Origin: Nocardia sp. BSTN01
GTDB lineage: Bacteria; Actinomycetota; Actinomycetes; Mycobacteriales; Mycobacteriaceae
DNA: 64,000 nucleotides
Direction: 5' to 3'
Assembly (NCBI RefSeq): GCF_015354405.1
Contig: NZ_JADKYP010000003.1
Coordinates: forward strand, 1-64,000
Shown here: in pieces, positions 25,183 to 34,838 of the stretch
How positions within the stretch are numbered: the stretch's first letter is position 1
How the letters are laid out: each line of letters begins with the position of its first letter
Notes under the pieces: generated by a model
What the model was told of the DNA's origin: nothing
Databases searched by the model: none
What the model saw: the letters and a program-made list of their open reading frames with translations, nothing else
Translations under genes and position numbers: made by a program

Positions 25183-25890
25183 TCACCAACCGCGTTGCCG
25201 CCACTGCGCGAGCTGCGGCCGCTCGGCACCCAGCGTGGTGTCGTCGCCGTGGCCCGGGTAGACGACCGTATCGTCGCCGAAGCGGTCGAACACCTTGCCG
25301 GTGACGTCGCTGTAGAGGGAATCGAAATCCTCCGGGGAGGTGGTGCGGCCGACACCACCCGGAAACAGGCAGTCGCCGGTGAACAGATGGGTGCGGCCGG
25401 AACCGTCGGTGAGCGCCAGCGCGACGGAGCCCGGGGTGTGTCCGCGCAGGTGGATGACGTCGAACCGCAGGTCGCCGATCGAGACGGTGTCACCGTCGGC
25501 GAGCAGCCGATCCGGCCGCACCGGAAGCGGTTCGGCGTCCAGGGCGTGCGCGGCGGTCGGTACGCCGGTGTCTGCGACCACGGCACTCAGGGCCTGCCAA
25601 TGGTCGAAATGCTGATGGGTGGTGACGATCAGCCGCAGCCGCCCCGGCACCTCCTGGTCCAGCAGGGCCTGGATGCGTTCGGATTCGTTGGCGGCGTCGA
25701 TCAGCACCGCGTCGCCGGTGGCGGCGTCCTGCACCAGATAGACGTTGTTGTCCATACCGCCGACCGACATCTTGACGATCCGGGCGCCCGGCACGTCGCG
25801 CTGCTGCGGATTCGTGCCCGGCGTGACGTGGCCCGTATAGGGGATATCCAGCGTGATCACCCTGCCGATCGTAATCATCGGTTCCGACAC
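25183..25890 (-). CDS. Metallo-beta-lactamase fold hydrolase (glyoxalase II-like)
   Basis: The 235-residue protein carries the MBL metal motifs: TTHQHFDHW (HxHxDH), RGHTPGS, FTGDCLFPGG and YPGHGDDT. The early VGGMDNNVYLVQDAATGDAVLIDAA matches hydroxyacylglutathione-hydrolase-like families, which in actinobacteria act on mycothiol thioesters or related thiol adducts. The start is uncertain: GTG 25890, ATG 25878 and GTG 25860 are all in frame with weak ribosome sites. It is divergent from the TPM-domain gene, with 52 bases between the starts. Confidence 0.82.
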   Translation of the reverse strand: MSEPMITIGRVITLDIPYTGHVTPGTNPQQRDVPGARIVKMSVGGMDNNVYLVQDAATGDAVLIDAANESERIQALLDQEVPGRLRLIVTTHQHFDHWQALSAVVADTGVPTAAHALDAEPLPVRPDRLLADGDTVSIGDLRFDVIHLRGHTPGSVALALTDGSGRTHLFTGDCLFPGGVGRTTSPEDFDSLYSDVTGKVFDRFGDDTVVYPGHGDDTTLGAERPQLAQWRQRGW

Positions 25891-25942
25891 GGGTCGGCCG
25901 GATCAACGCCCCTCGCGCCGTGTCGGCGGATACATTCGTGCT

Positions 25943-27940
25943 ATGCCGCCGCACGCGCGTCCTCGCCGATCACAGCCGCCGACGCTGCTCGCGATGCTGC
26001 TGTCGATCGTCTTCGGGTTCGTGCTCGGCTGCTGCGGCCCGGCCGTCGCCGACGAACCGATGCGGCTCAACGAATACGTCACCGATTCCGCCCAGGTTCT
26101 CGACGGTCCGCAGCGCGACACCGTGCGCGCGTCGGTGGACGCGCTCTACACCGCGCATCGGGAGCGGCTGTGGGTGGTCTACGTCCGCGATTTCGGCGGC
26201 GTGGACCCGCAGACCTGGGGTCAGCGCACCGCGACCGCGTCCGGATTCGGCGACCGCGATGTGCTGCTGTCGATCGCGACCAGCGACCGCTCCTATTCCT
26301 TCACCGGCGCGCTCCCGCCGTCGGTGAGCGACGCGGAACTGAATTCGCTGCTCACCGATCAGGTCGAGCCGCGACTGCACAACGGTCAGTGGGCCGAGGC
26401 CGCGGTGGCCGCGGCCGACGGATTGTCCACGGCCATGGGCGATTCCGGTGGTGTCGGGATCTGGCCGCTGATCGTGATCACCCTGATCGTGCTGGGAGTG
26501 ATCGGTGTGGTGCTGGGTTATTCGCAGTTGCGCCGGCGGGCCCGGGGCCGCGCCGAGGCCGAGGCCGCCCGCGCGGTCGACCCGACCGACACCACCGCGC
26601 TGGCTGGGCTCCGCCCGGATCTGCTCGAGTCCCGCTCGGCGCAGGTGCTGGTCGACACCGACAACGCGATCCGGGCCAGTGCCGAGGAACTGCGGCTGGC
26701 CACCGACGAATTCGGCGCCACCGCGACCGCACCGTTCGCCGCCGCGCTGGAGTCGGCGAAACGGGCGATGGCACATGCCTTTTCGATCCGCCAGCGGCTC
26801 GATGACGATATCCCCGAAACCGCTGATCAGCGCCGCGATCTGCTGGTCGAGCTGATCGCCACCTGCGGGCGGGCCGACGCCGAACTCGACGACAAGGTGG
26901 CCGAATTCGACGCGATGCGCAATCTGCTGATCGATGCGCCGCAACGGCTGGACACGCTGACTCGCGATGTGGTCGATCTCACCGTGCGGCTGCCGCGCTC
27001 GGAGGAGACCCTGCGGCAGTTGCTGTCCGCACAACCGGAATCGGTCACCGCGCCGGTGCGCGACAACGTGGCGATGGCACGGGAGCGAATCGGATTCGCC
27101 GAGAACACGATCGAGCAGGGCCGCCGGGCCGCGGCCGAGCCGGTCGGTCGTCAGGGCGGGGTGGTCGCGGCGATTCGCGGTGCGGAGGCCGCGGTGACCG
27201 CCGCCCGCGCCCTGCTCGACGCCGTGGACACCGCCGAAACCGATATCACCCAGGCGCGGGCCGGCCTGCCCGCGGCAATCGATGAACTGGGCCGCGACCT
27301 CGAGACCGCGGAGGGTTTGACCGAGCACGGCGGCCCGGAACTGGCGGCGGCGATGTCGGGCGCCCGCACCGCGTGGGAGGCGGCCCGGACCACCGGAGAC
27401 CACGATCCGCTCGGCACGTTCCACCGCGCGGTCGCGGCCGATACCGCACTGGATCGCGCGGTAGCGGCGGCCGGTGAGCGCAAACTCGCCGCCGAGCAGT
27501 TGCGGCGCCGCCTGGACCAGGCCGTGATCGCCGCGCAGAGCCAGGTCCGCGCGGCCGCCGATTTCATCGACACCCGCCGCGGCGGTATCGACGCCGCGCC
27601 CCGCACTCGCCTGGCCGAAGCGCAGCGCAATCTCGATCGGGCGCAGGAGCTTTCGGCCATCGACCCGCAGGCCGCACTGAGCAGTGCGGAGCAGGCCGCC
27701 GATCTGGCCACCCGCGCACTGCACGCCGCCGAGGCCGATGTGCGGGAGTGGCAGGCCCGTCGCCCGGCTTCCGGGACGTCACAGGCCGGTGCGGTTCTGG
27801 GCGGAATCCTGATCGACAGCCTGCTGCGCGGCGCGGGGAGCGGTTATCGCGGCCGTTCGATGGGCGGATCCGGATGGGGTCCGGCCTCTTTCGGCGGCTC
27901 CGACAGTTCCCGCCGGATCAGCCGCGGCGGGCGATTCTGA
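25943..27940 (+). CDS. TPM-domain membrane protein with long coiled-coil (Rv2345-like)
   Basis: The 665-residue protein starts with a signal or anchor segment (LLAMLLSIVFGFVLGCCGPAVA), followed by a TPM domain (about 40-160): RLNEYVTDSAQVLDGPQRDTVRASVD through the GALPPSVSD segment. A second membrane span (WPLIVITLIVLGVIGVVLGY) sits near 174-193. Then come about 400 residues of Ala/Arg/Glu-rich helices, probably coiled coil, and a Gly/Ser/Arg-rich tail. TPM proteins occur in photosystem II repair and as membrane proteases/phosphatases of unclear activity. Position beside dgt and dnaG equals Rv2345 of M. tuberculosis. It likely links the membrane to a cytoplasmic helical rod. Confidence 0.82.
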   Translation: MPPHARPRRSQPPTLLAMLLSIVFGFVLGCCGPAVADEPMRLNEYVTDSAQVLDGPQRDTVRASVDALYTAHRERLWVVYVRDFGGVDPQTWGQRTATASGFGDRDVLLSIATSDRSYSFTGALPPSVSDAELNSLLTDQVEPRLHNGQWAEAAVAAADGLSTAMGDSGGVGIWPLIVITLIVLGVIGVVLGYSQLRRRARGRAEAEAARAVDPTDTTALAGLRPDLLESRSAQVLVDTDNAIRASAEELRLATDEFGATATAPFAAALESAKRAMAHAFSIRQRLDDDIPETADQRRDLLVELIATCGRADAELDDKVAEFDAMRNLLIDAPQRLDTLTRDVVDLTVRLPRSEETLRQLLSAQPESVTAPVRDNVAMARERIGFAENTIEQGRRAAAEPVGRQGGVVAAIRGAEAAVTAARALLDAVDTAETDITQARAGLPAAIDELGRDLETAEGLTEHGGPELAAAMSGARTAWEAARTTGDHDPLGTFHRAVAADTALDRAVAAAGERKLAAEQLRRRLDQAVIAAQSQVRAAADFIDTRRGGIDAAPRTRLAEAQRNLDRAQELSAIDPQAALSSAEQAADLATRALHAAEADVREWQARRPASGTSQAGAVLGGILIDSLLRGAGSGYRGRSMGGSGWGPASFGGSDSSRRISRGGRF

Positions 27941-27950
27941 TCTGCTCGTC

Positions 27951-28448
27951 TCACCGCGCCGGTGGTACGGCTTCGCCGGTGCGCGTCGCGAGCCACTGCT
28001 GGAGTTCGATCAGGTTGCCCTCGGGGTCGCGCAGATAGGCGCAGCGCAGGCGTCCGTCGTATTCGACGGGCTCACCCGAGATTTCGGCGCCGCGGGCGGT
28101 GATCGCGGCGAGATAGTCGTCCAGGTCGTCGACCCGCAGCGACACCATCGCGGCGTCGGCGGGCGGGACCGGCGCCACGTCGCCGTCCGACGACGAGCGA
28201 GGGTCGATCCCGGACCGCAAGGTATCCCCCAGCGCCGCCGCCAGATTCGCGCGCTCGTGCAGCGCGAGCGTGCTGCCCAGTGCGGGTTTGAACGCCGCGT
28301 AGGGCGGGCGCGGGTCGTCTGTTTGCGGTGTGAGTCCGAGAACGTCGCGATAGAACGCCACGCAGCGGTCGAATTCGGACACGATCAAGCGGATCTGCGT
28401 CAGATGCACATCGGCGAATCTACGCTCGCGGCGATGCGGGTCGCTCAC
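27951..28448 (-). CDS. VOC (glyoxalase/dioxygenase superfamily) protein
   Basis: The 165-residue protein has the paired beta-alpha-beta-beta-beta VOC layout: HLTQIRLIVSEFDRCVAFYRDVLGL in the first half, and MVSLRVDDLDDYLAAITARGAE followed by LRDPEGNLIELQQW in the second, with His and Glu metal ligands in the expected positions. Substrate is unknown; relatives include lactoylglutathione lyases and antibiotic-binding proteins. GTG at 28448 overlaps the response-regulator stop (GTGA), so it is probably translated with it; a second GTG at 28409 is possible. Confidence 0.8.
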   Translation of the reverse strand: MSDPHRRERRFADVHLTQIRLIVSEFDRCVAFYRDVLGLTPQTDDPRPPYAAFKPALGSTLALHERANLAAALGDTLRSGIDPRSSSDGDVAPVPPADAAMVSLRVDDLDDYLAAITARGAEISGEPVEYDGRLRCAYLRDPEGNLIELQQWLATRTGEAVPPAR

Positions 28449-29050
28449 AACCAGCCGAGACGTTCGGCCGCGCGGACGGCTTCGGCACGAGTGCGGGTGC
28501 CGGTCTTGCCGATCGCGGCCGAGAGATGGTTGCGGACGGTTCCCTCGGACAGATGCAGCCGCTTCGCGATGACCCCCGCCGTCGACCCGTCGGCCGCGGC
28601 GGCGAGCACCTCGCGCTCGCGTGCGGTGAGCGGAGAGGTTCCGGCGGTGAGGGTCTCGGTGGCCAGCGCCGGATCCACCACGCGCAGGCCCATGTGTACG
28701 CGCCGCACCGCATCCGCCAATTCCCGTGCCGGCGTGTCCTTCACGACGAATCCGCCGGCTCCGGCGTCGATGGCGCGGCGCAAGTAGCCGGGGCGGCCGA
28801 AGGTGGTCACCATCAGAATCCGGGTTCGCGGGAATTCCACATGGAGTTGCGCCGCCACCGAAATCCCGTCCATTCCGGGCATTTCCACATCGAGCAGCAC
28901 CACATCCGGGGTGGTGCGCCGCACCGCGTCGAGAACCTCGTCACCCCGCCCCACCTCGGCCACCACCTCGAGGTCGGCCTCCAGCCCGAGCAGCGCCGCC
29001 AGCGCGCCGCGCACCAGCGCCTGATCGTCGGCGAGCAGCAACCGGATCAC
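28445..29050 (-). CDS. NarL/FixJ (DesR-type) response regulator
   Basis: The 201-residue protein has a receiver domain with acidic pocket Asp8/Asp9, phosphoacceptor Asp54 in LLDVEMPG and the Lys in VVKDTPA, then a LuxR helix-turn-helix (LTAREREVLAAAADG...EGTVRNHLSAAIGK). It pairs with the DesK-type histidine kinase at 29262-30455, transcribed just upstream on the same strand. Together with the adjacent two-gene ABC exporter this is the common kinase/regulator/exporter module that controls drug or lipid export. GTG at 29050; the 211-base space between kinase and regulator holds nothing I can name. Confidence 0.9.
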   Translation of the reverse strand: MIRLLLADDQALVRGALAALLGLEADLEVVAEVGRGDEVLDAVRRTTPDVVLLDVEMPGMDGISVAAQLHVEFPRTRILMVTTFGRPGYLRRAIDAGAGGFVVKDTPARELADAVRRVHMGLRVVDPALATETLTAGTSPLTAREREVLAAAADGSTAGVIAKRLHLSEGTVRNHLSAAIGKTGTRTRAEAVRAAERLGWL

Positions 29051-29261
29051 CGCCGTCGCCCCCGCCGTGATTCACCGACCGACATCATCCATCGCACACC
29101 TGCGACCCTAATCCGGACGACGGGCTCGCCGCCGCCCGACCGGTCGAACCTCGGCGCGGCACCCGGCCGTCCGCTGCCTGTGCCTCGCTCGATACCGGGC
29201 CACAGTGGTGACTGTGCCCGGCATTGTGCCCGGGTGAGGAAGATACCGGTGAATGCTTCAC

Positions 29262-30455
29262 TCAGCGTTGCTCGTCCGCCGTGGTGAAGTCCACGGCGAT
29301 CAAGGTTCCCCCGCTGGGGGGTGTGTCGACCGTGAACACACCGCCCTCGGCGCGCACCCGGTCGCGTAAGCCGGTCAGTCCGGAGCCGAAGACGCTGCCG
29401 GACAGCCCTTTTCCGTCGTCGAAGATGTCGATCCGCGATTCGCTCACCCGCACCCGGCAGTGGCGGGCGCCGCTGTGGCGCACCACGTTCGTCACCGCCT
29501 CGCGCAGGACCCACCCGAAGATCACCGCATATCGCTCGGGGAGTTCGGCCGGGTCCGGAAGCTCCGCCTCGATACCGGCCGCGCGCAGCGCCGTGCGCGC
29601 GTTGACGAGTTCACTCGCGAGCGACACCTCGCGCAGGCCGCCGACCGTATCGCGCACCCCGGCCAGCGCCTCGCGGGCAAGTCGCTCCACATCGGCCATC
29701 TCCTGGCGGGCGCGGGTGGGATCGGTGTCGAGTAGCCGTTGTGCCAATTCGGTTTTGACGGTGATGACGGTGAGCGAGTGGCCCAGAATGTCGTGCACGT
29801 CGCGGGCCACCCGGTTGCGTTCCTCCACGATCGCGAGCTCGCCCTGCTGGCGGCGAGTCAGTTCCCGCAACTGGCCGCGCCGCCGGCCGATTTCGCGACC
29901 GGTCCACATCACCACCGGAATGAAGGCGAAATACAGCGGGGCGCTGCCGTAACGCAGCGACAGGCCGATCAGCAGCACGGCCGTACCCGCCACCACCACA
30001 CCGGATTTCGCGGTCGGAAGTACGAAGGCGGCCGCGGCGGCGACGTAGATCGCGGTGCCCAGACCGGTGGTACCCAGCAGTACGGTCATCGCGGCGGCGA
30101 GCGCCGCCAGCGCACCCACCACGAGCCATCGCGGCCACTCGTACGAGACGGGCAGCACCGCCTGTGCGTGTCCCTGGTCCCAGTCCGGTTGCCGGAACGG
30201 ACCGAAGCACGAGGCCGTCAGTACCCAGAAGACCGCGAGGCATACCGCCGCCGCGACGGCTCGCATCCGGTGCCCGTCCTGCCACTGGGAGGCGATCGGC
30301 GCGATCAGATAGAGCAGCCAGATCAAAGCCAGCACCGCGCCGAAGAACAGTCGTCGATGCTGGATGGCGGTCTGCGGGGCGGGATCGCGGTCCATGGTGC
30401 GGGCGATCCGATCCAGCGCTCCGGATATCGGCCGATCGACCGGAGGTATCCGCAT
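29262..30455 (-). CDS. DesK-type sensor histidine kinase
   Basis: The 397-residue protein has about five N-terminal membrane helices (residues 35-185), then a HisKA_3 dimerisation helix with His221 in ARDVHDILGHSLTVI, and an HATPase domain with LREAVTNVVRHSGARHC (N box), DIFDDGKG and GSGLTGLRDRV (G boxes). It senses a membrane or envelope signal and phosphorylates the NarL-type regulator encoded next to it. ATG at 30455 follows GGAGGGTGACG. The longer open frame upstream overlaps the ABC permease end region and is not needed. Confidence 0.9.
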   Translation of the reverse strand: MRIPPVDRPISGALDRIARTMDRDPAPQTAIQHRRLFFGAVLALIWLLYLIAPIASQWQDGHRMRAVAAAVCLAVFWVLTASCFGPFRQPDWDQGHAQAVLPVSYEWPRWLVVGALAALAAAMTVLLGTTGLGTAIYVAAAAAFVLPTAKSGVVVAGTAVLLIGLSLRYGSAPLYFAFIPVVMWTGREIGRRRGQLRELTRRQQGELAIVEERNRVARDVHDILGHSLTVITVKTELAQRLLDTDPTRARQEMADVERLAREALAGVRDTVGGLREVSLASELVNARTALRAAGIEAELPDPAELPERYAVIFGWVLREAVTNVVRHSGARHCRVRVSESRIDIFDDGKGLSGSVFGSGLTGLRDRVRAEGGVFTVDTPPSGGTLIAVDFTTADEQR

Positions 30456-30540
30456 CGTCACCCTCCGTCTGCTGCCCTGGCCGCCGCCGGATTCCGACGC
30501 TACCGCACCGTCCACCTCGGCGGACGGTGCGGTGCGGCGG

Positions 30541-31317
30541 TCAGCGAGCGGTGTCACGCCGGAACAGAAGCGCGGCTCCGAGGGCGAATACCGAGGCCCA
30601 GACCACGATGTTCAGCACCGCCCATGCGGCGGAACCGGCAGTGGTGTCGCCGAGCGGCAACCGGGCCAGGGTCGCGACGCCGTTGGTCGGGAAGACCTTC
30701 GACACCGTCTCGAACCAGCCGTGCAGCGGCATGAACAAGCCACCGGCGAACGACAGCAGTGCCAGCACCGGGCCGAGGATCTGCATCACGTTCTCCGAGG
30801 GCAGCACATATCCCATGAACAGTCCGAATGCCGCGAAGACCACCGAGGTCAGCCACGCGATCAGGAAGCAGCCCACCCACGCGGCGGTGGTCAGATGCGC
30901 GCCGGTCACCGCACCGGCGACGAAAACGACTGCGACCGAACACAATCCGAGCACCATCGCGACGGCCACTTTGGTGGCGACGTAGGCGGCCGGGCTCAGC
31001 GGCGTGAGCCGGAGCTGGCGTACCCAACCGGCGGCGCGTTCCACCGCCACCATGGCGCCGCCGCTGGTGGTGGCCAGCATCGCCCCGTAGACGGCCATCG
31101 ACACCATCACGTAGGCGGTGACGTTCGCCGATCCGTAGGTCTCGGTGCGCGAGGAGTTCTGGGCGCCGAAGATCACGAAGAACACCACCGGCATCACCAG
31201 CGCGAAGATGACGGTGCGCCGGTTGCGCAGCATGCGGCGCAGTTCGAGCAGCAGGAATCCCCAGCTGAATCCGTCGGCGCTCGGACGGATGGCGCGGGGC
31301 ACGGTCGATGTGGTCAT
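30541..31317 (-). CDS. ABC-2 type transporter permease
   Basis: The 258-residue protein has six hydrophobic segments, beginning FLLLELRRMLRNRRTVIFALVMPVVFFVIFG, and the ABC-2 pattern WVRQLRLTPLSPAAYVATKVAVAMVLG. It forms the membrane part of an exporter with the ATPase encoded one base upstream (31319-32254). ABC-2 exporters move antibiotics, lipids or glycolipids. The histidine kinase and regulator downstream suggest induction by the exported compound or by membrane stress. Confidence 0.88.
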   Translation of the reverse strand: MTTSTVPRAIRPSADGFSWGFLLLELRRMLRNRRTVIFALVMPVVFFVIFGAQNSSRTETYGSANVTAYVMVSMAVYGAMLATTSGGAMVAVERAAGWVRQLRLTPLSPAAYVATKVAVAMVLGLCSVAVVFVAGAVTGAHLTTAAWVGCFLIAWLTSVVFAAFGLFMGYVLPSENVMQILGPVLALLSFAGGLFMPLHGWFETVSKVFPTNGVATLARLPLGDTTAGSAAWAVLNIVVWASVFALGAALLFRRDTAR

Positions 31318-31318
31318 C

Positions 31319-32254
31319 TCAGTTGTCTCCGGTCAGTGCGAGGAAGGCGTCTTCGAGATTGCGGCCGGTGATTTCGATGTCGACGGCCGGTGTCCTGGTC
31401 AGCAGATAGCGGGCGACCGCGTCGGAATCGTTGCCGTGCACCAGCACTCGATCACCGCGCTGCTCGACGCGGTCCACGCCGGCGAGGGCGAGCAGGCTCG
31501 CCGGATCGGCGTCGGGCAGCGTCGCCGAGACCGTGCGGCCGGAGGCCAGATTCTTCACCGACGCGGCACTGCCGTCGGCCACGACCCGCCCGCCCCGCAC
31601 CAGCACGATGCGGTCGGCGTAGGCGTCGGCCTCGTCGAGGTAGTGGGTGGCGAAGACGACGGTGCGTCCGAGCCCGGCGTCGGCGCGGATGGCGTTCCAG
31701 AAATCGCGGCGGCCCTCCACGTCCATGCCGGTGGTCGGCTCGTCGAGGATCAGCAGGTCCGGATCGGGCAGCAGCGCGAGGGCGAAGCGCAGGCGCTGCT
31801 GCTGACCACCGGAGCACTTGCCCACCATGCGGTCGGCGATGCCGTCGATTCCGGCGCGGACGAGCACCTCCCGCGCGGGGCGCGGATGGCCGTGCAGGGA
31901 CGCGACGACCCGCACCGTTTCGCCGACGGTGAGATCCGGGAGCAGGCCGCCCGATTGCAGGACCGCCGAGACCCGGCCCGCCGCAACCGCTTCCGCCGGC
32001 CTCCCGCCGAGAATGCGGGCGGTGCCGGCGTCGGGGCGCAGCAGGCCGAGCATCATGTCGATGCTGGTGGACTTCCCGGCACCGTTGGGTCCGAGAAAGG
32101 CCACCACCTCACCCGCGGTGACGGTCAGATCGAGTCCGTCGACCGCGCGGACGGGCCCGGCGGAGCTGCGGAAGGTCTTGGTCAGTCCGCGAAGCTCGAT
32201 CACCGGTGCGGCGGCGACCCGTTCCGCCGAACCGGATGTCATTGCTGATGTCAT
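31319..32254 (-). CDS. ABC exporter ATP-binding protein
   Basis: The 311-residue ATPase has Walker A GPNGAGKST, Q-loop LQSGG, signature SGGQQQR, Walker B LLILDEPTTGMD and the H-loop ATHYLDEA. A C-terminal extension of about 80 residues (HGNDSDAVARYLLTRTPAVDI, NLEDAFLALTG) is typical of drug or lipid exporters of the DrrA/NatA class. M1 (32254) or M5 (32242) may be the start. It is the first gene of the exporter-kinase-regulator-VOC run on the minus strand. Confidence 0.92.
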   Translation of the reverse strand: MTSAMTSGSAERVAAAPVIELRGLTKTFRSSAGPVRAVDGLDLTVTAGEVVAFLGPNGAGKSTSIDMMLGLLRPDAGTARILGGRPAEAVAAGRVSAVLQSGGLLPDLTVGETVRVVASLHGHPRPAREVLVRAGIDGIADRMVGKCSGGQQQRLRFALALLPDPDLLILDEPTTGMDVEGRRDFWNAIRADAGLGRTVVFATHYLDEADAYADRIVLVRGGRVVADGSAASVKNLASGRTVSATLPDADPASLLALAGVDRVEQRGDRVLVHGNDSDAVARYLLTRTPAVDIEITGRNLEDAFLALTGDN

Positions 32255-32322
32255 GGTTCCACTGTCGCGGGAAGCCGAGCATCGTACCTGGCCCGAGCGT
32301 CACGACTGTGCCATGACGAATG

Positions 32323-33243
32323 TCATGGCAGCAGGACGATCTTGCCCCGGGTGTGGCCGCGCTCGAGTTCGGTGAATGCCGCGCGCACCTCGCCGAGCGG
32401 ATAGGTGGCGGCGATCGGAATCCGGACGGCCCCCGCGGCGGCCAATTCGGCCAGCTGGGCGAGCACGTCGATGGTGTCGGCGGCCGCGTTGCCCTCCGCC
32501 TTGACGCCGTACTTCTCCACCGCCGCGAAATCGATGATCGTATCGATGCGTTCGCGCTTCACGCCGAGATCGAGGGCGAGTTCGACGTAGCCGTTGCCGT
32601 GCGTATCGATGAAGGCGTCGATACCGCCGGGCGCCGCCTCCCGCAGGCGCTCGGCGAGACCGTCGCCGTACTCCACCGCGACCGCCCCCAGCTCGCGCAG
32701 ATAGTCCTGATTGTCCGGGCCCGCGATGCCGATCACCGTCACCTCACGAGCCCGAAGCAGTTGCACCACAATGGATCCGACGCCACCGGCCGCGCCGGAC
32801 ACCGCGATGGTGTCACCGGCCTCCGGGCTCACCGCCCGCACGGCGGCGAAGGCGGTGGTGCCCGCGACGTACAGCGATCCGGCGACCTCCCAGGACAGGC
32901 CCACCGGCTTGGGGGTGACCTGCTGGGCCGGCACCACCACGCGGGTGGCGTGGCTGGAGCGCTTATCGCTGAACCCGAGCACCTCGTCGCCGACGGCGAT
33001 CCCGCTCACCCCTTCGCCCAGTGCGACGATACGCCCGGCGAAATCGGTGCCTTCACCCTCGGGGAAGGTGGCGGGCCACCGCTCGTGCAGCGAGCCGTTG
33101 CGGATCTTGGCCTCACCCGGGTTGATCCCCGCCGCGACGACCTCGACCGCGACCTGTCCGGGCCCGGGCTGCGGATCCGGTACTTCGCGAACCTCCAGTA
33201 CATCGATATCGCCGTAACGATCGAACGTGACCGCCTGCGCCAT
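32323..33243 (-). CDS. NADPH:quinone-type MDR oxidoreductase
   Basis: The 306-residue protein is a zinc-free medium-chain reductase: AVTFDRYGDIDVLEVREVPDP at the start, EGTDFAGRIVALGEGV, then the NADPH loop VSGAAGGVGSIVVQLLRA, and GKIVLLP at the end. The structural zinc Cys set of alcohol dehydrogenases is missing, which fits the quinone oxidoreductase or enoyl-reductase branch. ATG at 33243 follows AAAGGTCCTG. It stands alone between the ABC ATPase and glyS; function in quinone or aldehyde detoxification is likely but unproven. The 203-base gap to glyS shows nothing recognisable. Confidence 0.85.
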   Translation of the reverse strand: MAQAVTFDRYGDIDVLEVREVPDPQPGPGQVAVEVVAAGINPGEAKIRNGSLHERWPATFPEGEGTDFAGRIVALGEGVSGIAVGDEVLGFSDKRSSHATRVVVPAQQVTPKPVGLSWEVAGSLYVAGTTAFAAVRAVSPEAGDTIAVSGAAGGVGSIVVQLLRAREVTVIGIAGPDNQDYLRELGAVAVEYGDGLAERLREAAPGGIDAFIDTHGNGYVELALDLGVKRERIDTIIDFAAVEKYGVKAEGNAAADTIDVLAQLAELAAAGAVRIPIAATYPLGEVRAAFTELERGHTRGKIVLLP

Positions 33244-33446
33244 GATCAGGACCTTTCGTCGCACCTGTGGACCGGCCCCGGCGGGCCGGAGCCCGCCGGA
33301 TCCCGGATTCTCAGTGCCCGGAACGACTCGGACCACCGCGATATTTCCGCCGATGCCACATTTCCGCGCGATTCGCCCCGAAGACGCCCGGGTATTCGGT
33401 TATGTCCGATTCCGAATGCGGAATACCCGTCCGCGCCGCGGTGAAC

Positions 33447-34838
33447 TCAGGCGCCGAGCAGGCGCTGCGCCAGGTAGCCCTCCACCTGGTCGAGCGCGAT
33501 CCGCTCCTGCGTCATCGAGTCCCGCTCGCGCACGGTGACGGCCTGGTCCTCGAGGGTGTCGAAGTCGACGGTGATGCAGAACGGGGTGCCGATCTCGTCC
33601 TGGCGGCGGTAGCGGCGGCCGATCGCGCCGGCGTCGTCGAAGTCGACGTTCCAGTTCCTCCGCAGTTGCGCGGCAAGGTCTTTCGCCTTCGGCGACAGGT
33701 CGGCGTTGCGCGACAACGGAAGGACGGCGGCCTTCACCGGCGCGAGGCGGCGGTCCAGGCGCAGTACGGTCCGCTTCTCCATGACGCCCTTGGCGTTCGG
33801 CGCCTCGTCCTCGGTGTAGGCGTCGATCAGGAAGGCCATCAGCGAGCGGGTCAGGCCGGCCGCGGGCTCGATCACGTACGGCGTGTAGCGCTCGTTGGTG
33901 TTCTGGTCGAAGAAGCTCAGATCGGTGCCGGAATGCTTGGAGTGGGTCGACAGGTCGAAATCGGTGCGGTTGGCGACACCTTCGAGCTCACCCCATTCGC
34001 TGCCCTGGAAGTGGAAGCGGTACTCGATATCGACCGTGCGGGTCGAATAGTGCGAGAGCTTCTCCTTCGGGTGCTCGTAGAGCCGCAGATTCTCCGGGTC
34101 GATGCCGAGGTCGGTGTACCAGGCCAGGCGGGTGTCGATCCAGTACTGGTGCCACTGCTCGTCCTCACCCGGCTTGACGAAGAACTCCATCTCCATCTGC
34201 TCGAATTCACGGGTGCGGAAAATGAAGTTGCCGGGGGTGATCTCGTTGCGGAAGCTCTTGCCGATCTGCGCGATACCGAACGGCGGCTTCTTGCGCGCGG
34301 TGGTCATGACGTTCGCGAAGTTCACGAAGATGCCCTGCGCGGTCTCCGGGCGCAGATAGTGCAGGCCCTCCTCGGACTCGATCGGCCCGAGGTAGGTCTT
34401 GAGCATCATGTTGAAATCGCGCGGTTCGGTCCACTTACCGACGGTGCCGCAGTCCGGGCAGCCGATCAGCTCCATGGACACGCTGTCCGGATCGTCGATC
34501 TTGTGCTTCTCGGCGTACGCCTCCTGCAAATGGTCCTGCCGGTGCCGCTTGTGGCAGTTCAGGCATTCGACCAGCGGGTCGTTGAAGACGCTGACGTGCC
34601 CCGAGGCCACCCACACCGGCCGCGGCAGGATGATCGCGGAATCCAGGCCGACCACATCGTCGCGGCTGGTGACCATGGCCCGCCACCACTGCTTCTTGAT
34701 GTTCTCCTTGAGCTCCACACCCAGCGGACCGTAATCCCACGCCGACCGGGTCCCTCCGTAGATCTCGCCGCTGGGGTATACCAGACCCCGGCGCTTGGCG
34801 AGATTCGCGACGGTGTCGATCTTCGACTTGGGTGCCAC
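33447..34838 (-). CDS. glyS: Glycyl-tRNA synthetase (dimeric class II)
   Basis: The 463-residue enzyme is the alpha-2 GlyRS found in Gram-positives: [22 protein letters not shown] (motif preceding the catalytic core), ECLNCHKRH...CPDCG zinc insertion, [12 protein letters not shown] (motif 2 region), [25 protein letters not shown] and the C-terminal anticodon-binding domain. GTG at 34838 follows GAGGGAGAG and fits the usual length; the longer frame adds 37 unlike residues. It is divergent from the arsR-zur operon across a 286-base gap; a TAGGCT -10-like element at 34883-34888 on the minus strand could be its promoter. No T-box-like structure is evident. Confidence 0.95.
   Translation of the reverse strand: MAPKSKIDTVANLAKRRGLVYPSGEIYGGTRSAWDYGPLGVELKENIKKQWWRAMVTSRDDVVGLDSAIILPRPVWVASGHVSVFNDPLVECLNCHKRHRQDHLQEAYAEKHKIDDPDSVSMELIGCPDCGTVGKWTEPRDFNMMLKTYLGPIESEEGLHYLRPETAQGIFVNFANVMTTARKKPPFGIAQIGKSFRNEITPGNFIFRTREFEQMEMEFFVKPGEDEQWHQYWIDTRLAWYTDLGIDPENLRLYEHPKEKLSHYSTRTVDIEYRFHFQGSEWGELEGVANRTDFDLSTHSKHSGTDLSFFDQNTNERYTPYVIEPAAGLTRSLMAFLIDAYTEDEAPNAKGVMEKRTVLRLDRRLAPVKAAVLPLSRNADLSPKAKDLAAQLRRNWNVDFDDAGAIGRRYRRQDEIGTPFCITVDFDTLEDQAVTVRERDSMTQERIALDQVEGYLAQRLLGA

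Noticed and set aside
23041-26805. A 1254-codon open frame on the plus strand
   Set aside because: It runs opposite to dnaG, dgt, the DUF218 gene and the metallo-hydrolase gene, all with strong motifs; its product is Arg/Gly/His-rich without domains.
29051-29261. A small gene or promoter between the kinase and the regulator
   Set aside because: No frame with a ribosome site and no convincing promoter pair was found; the gap is left unassigned.
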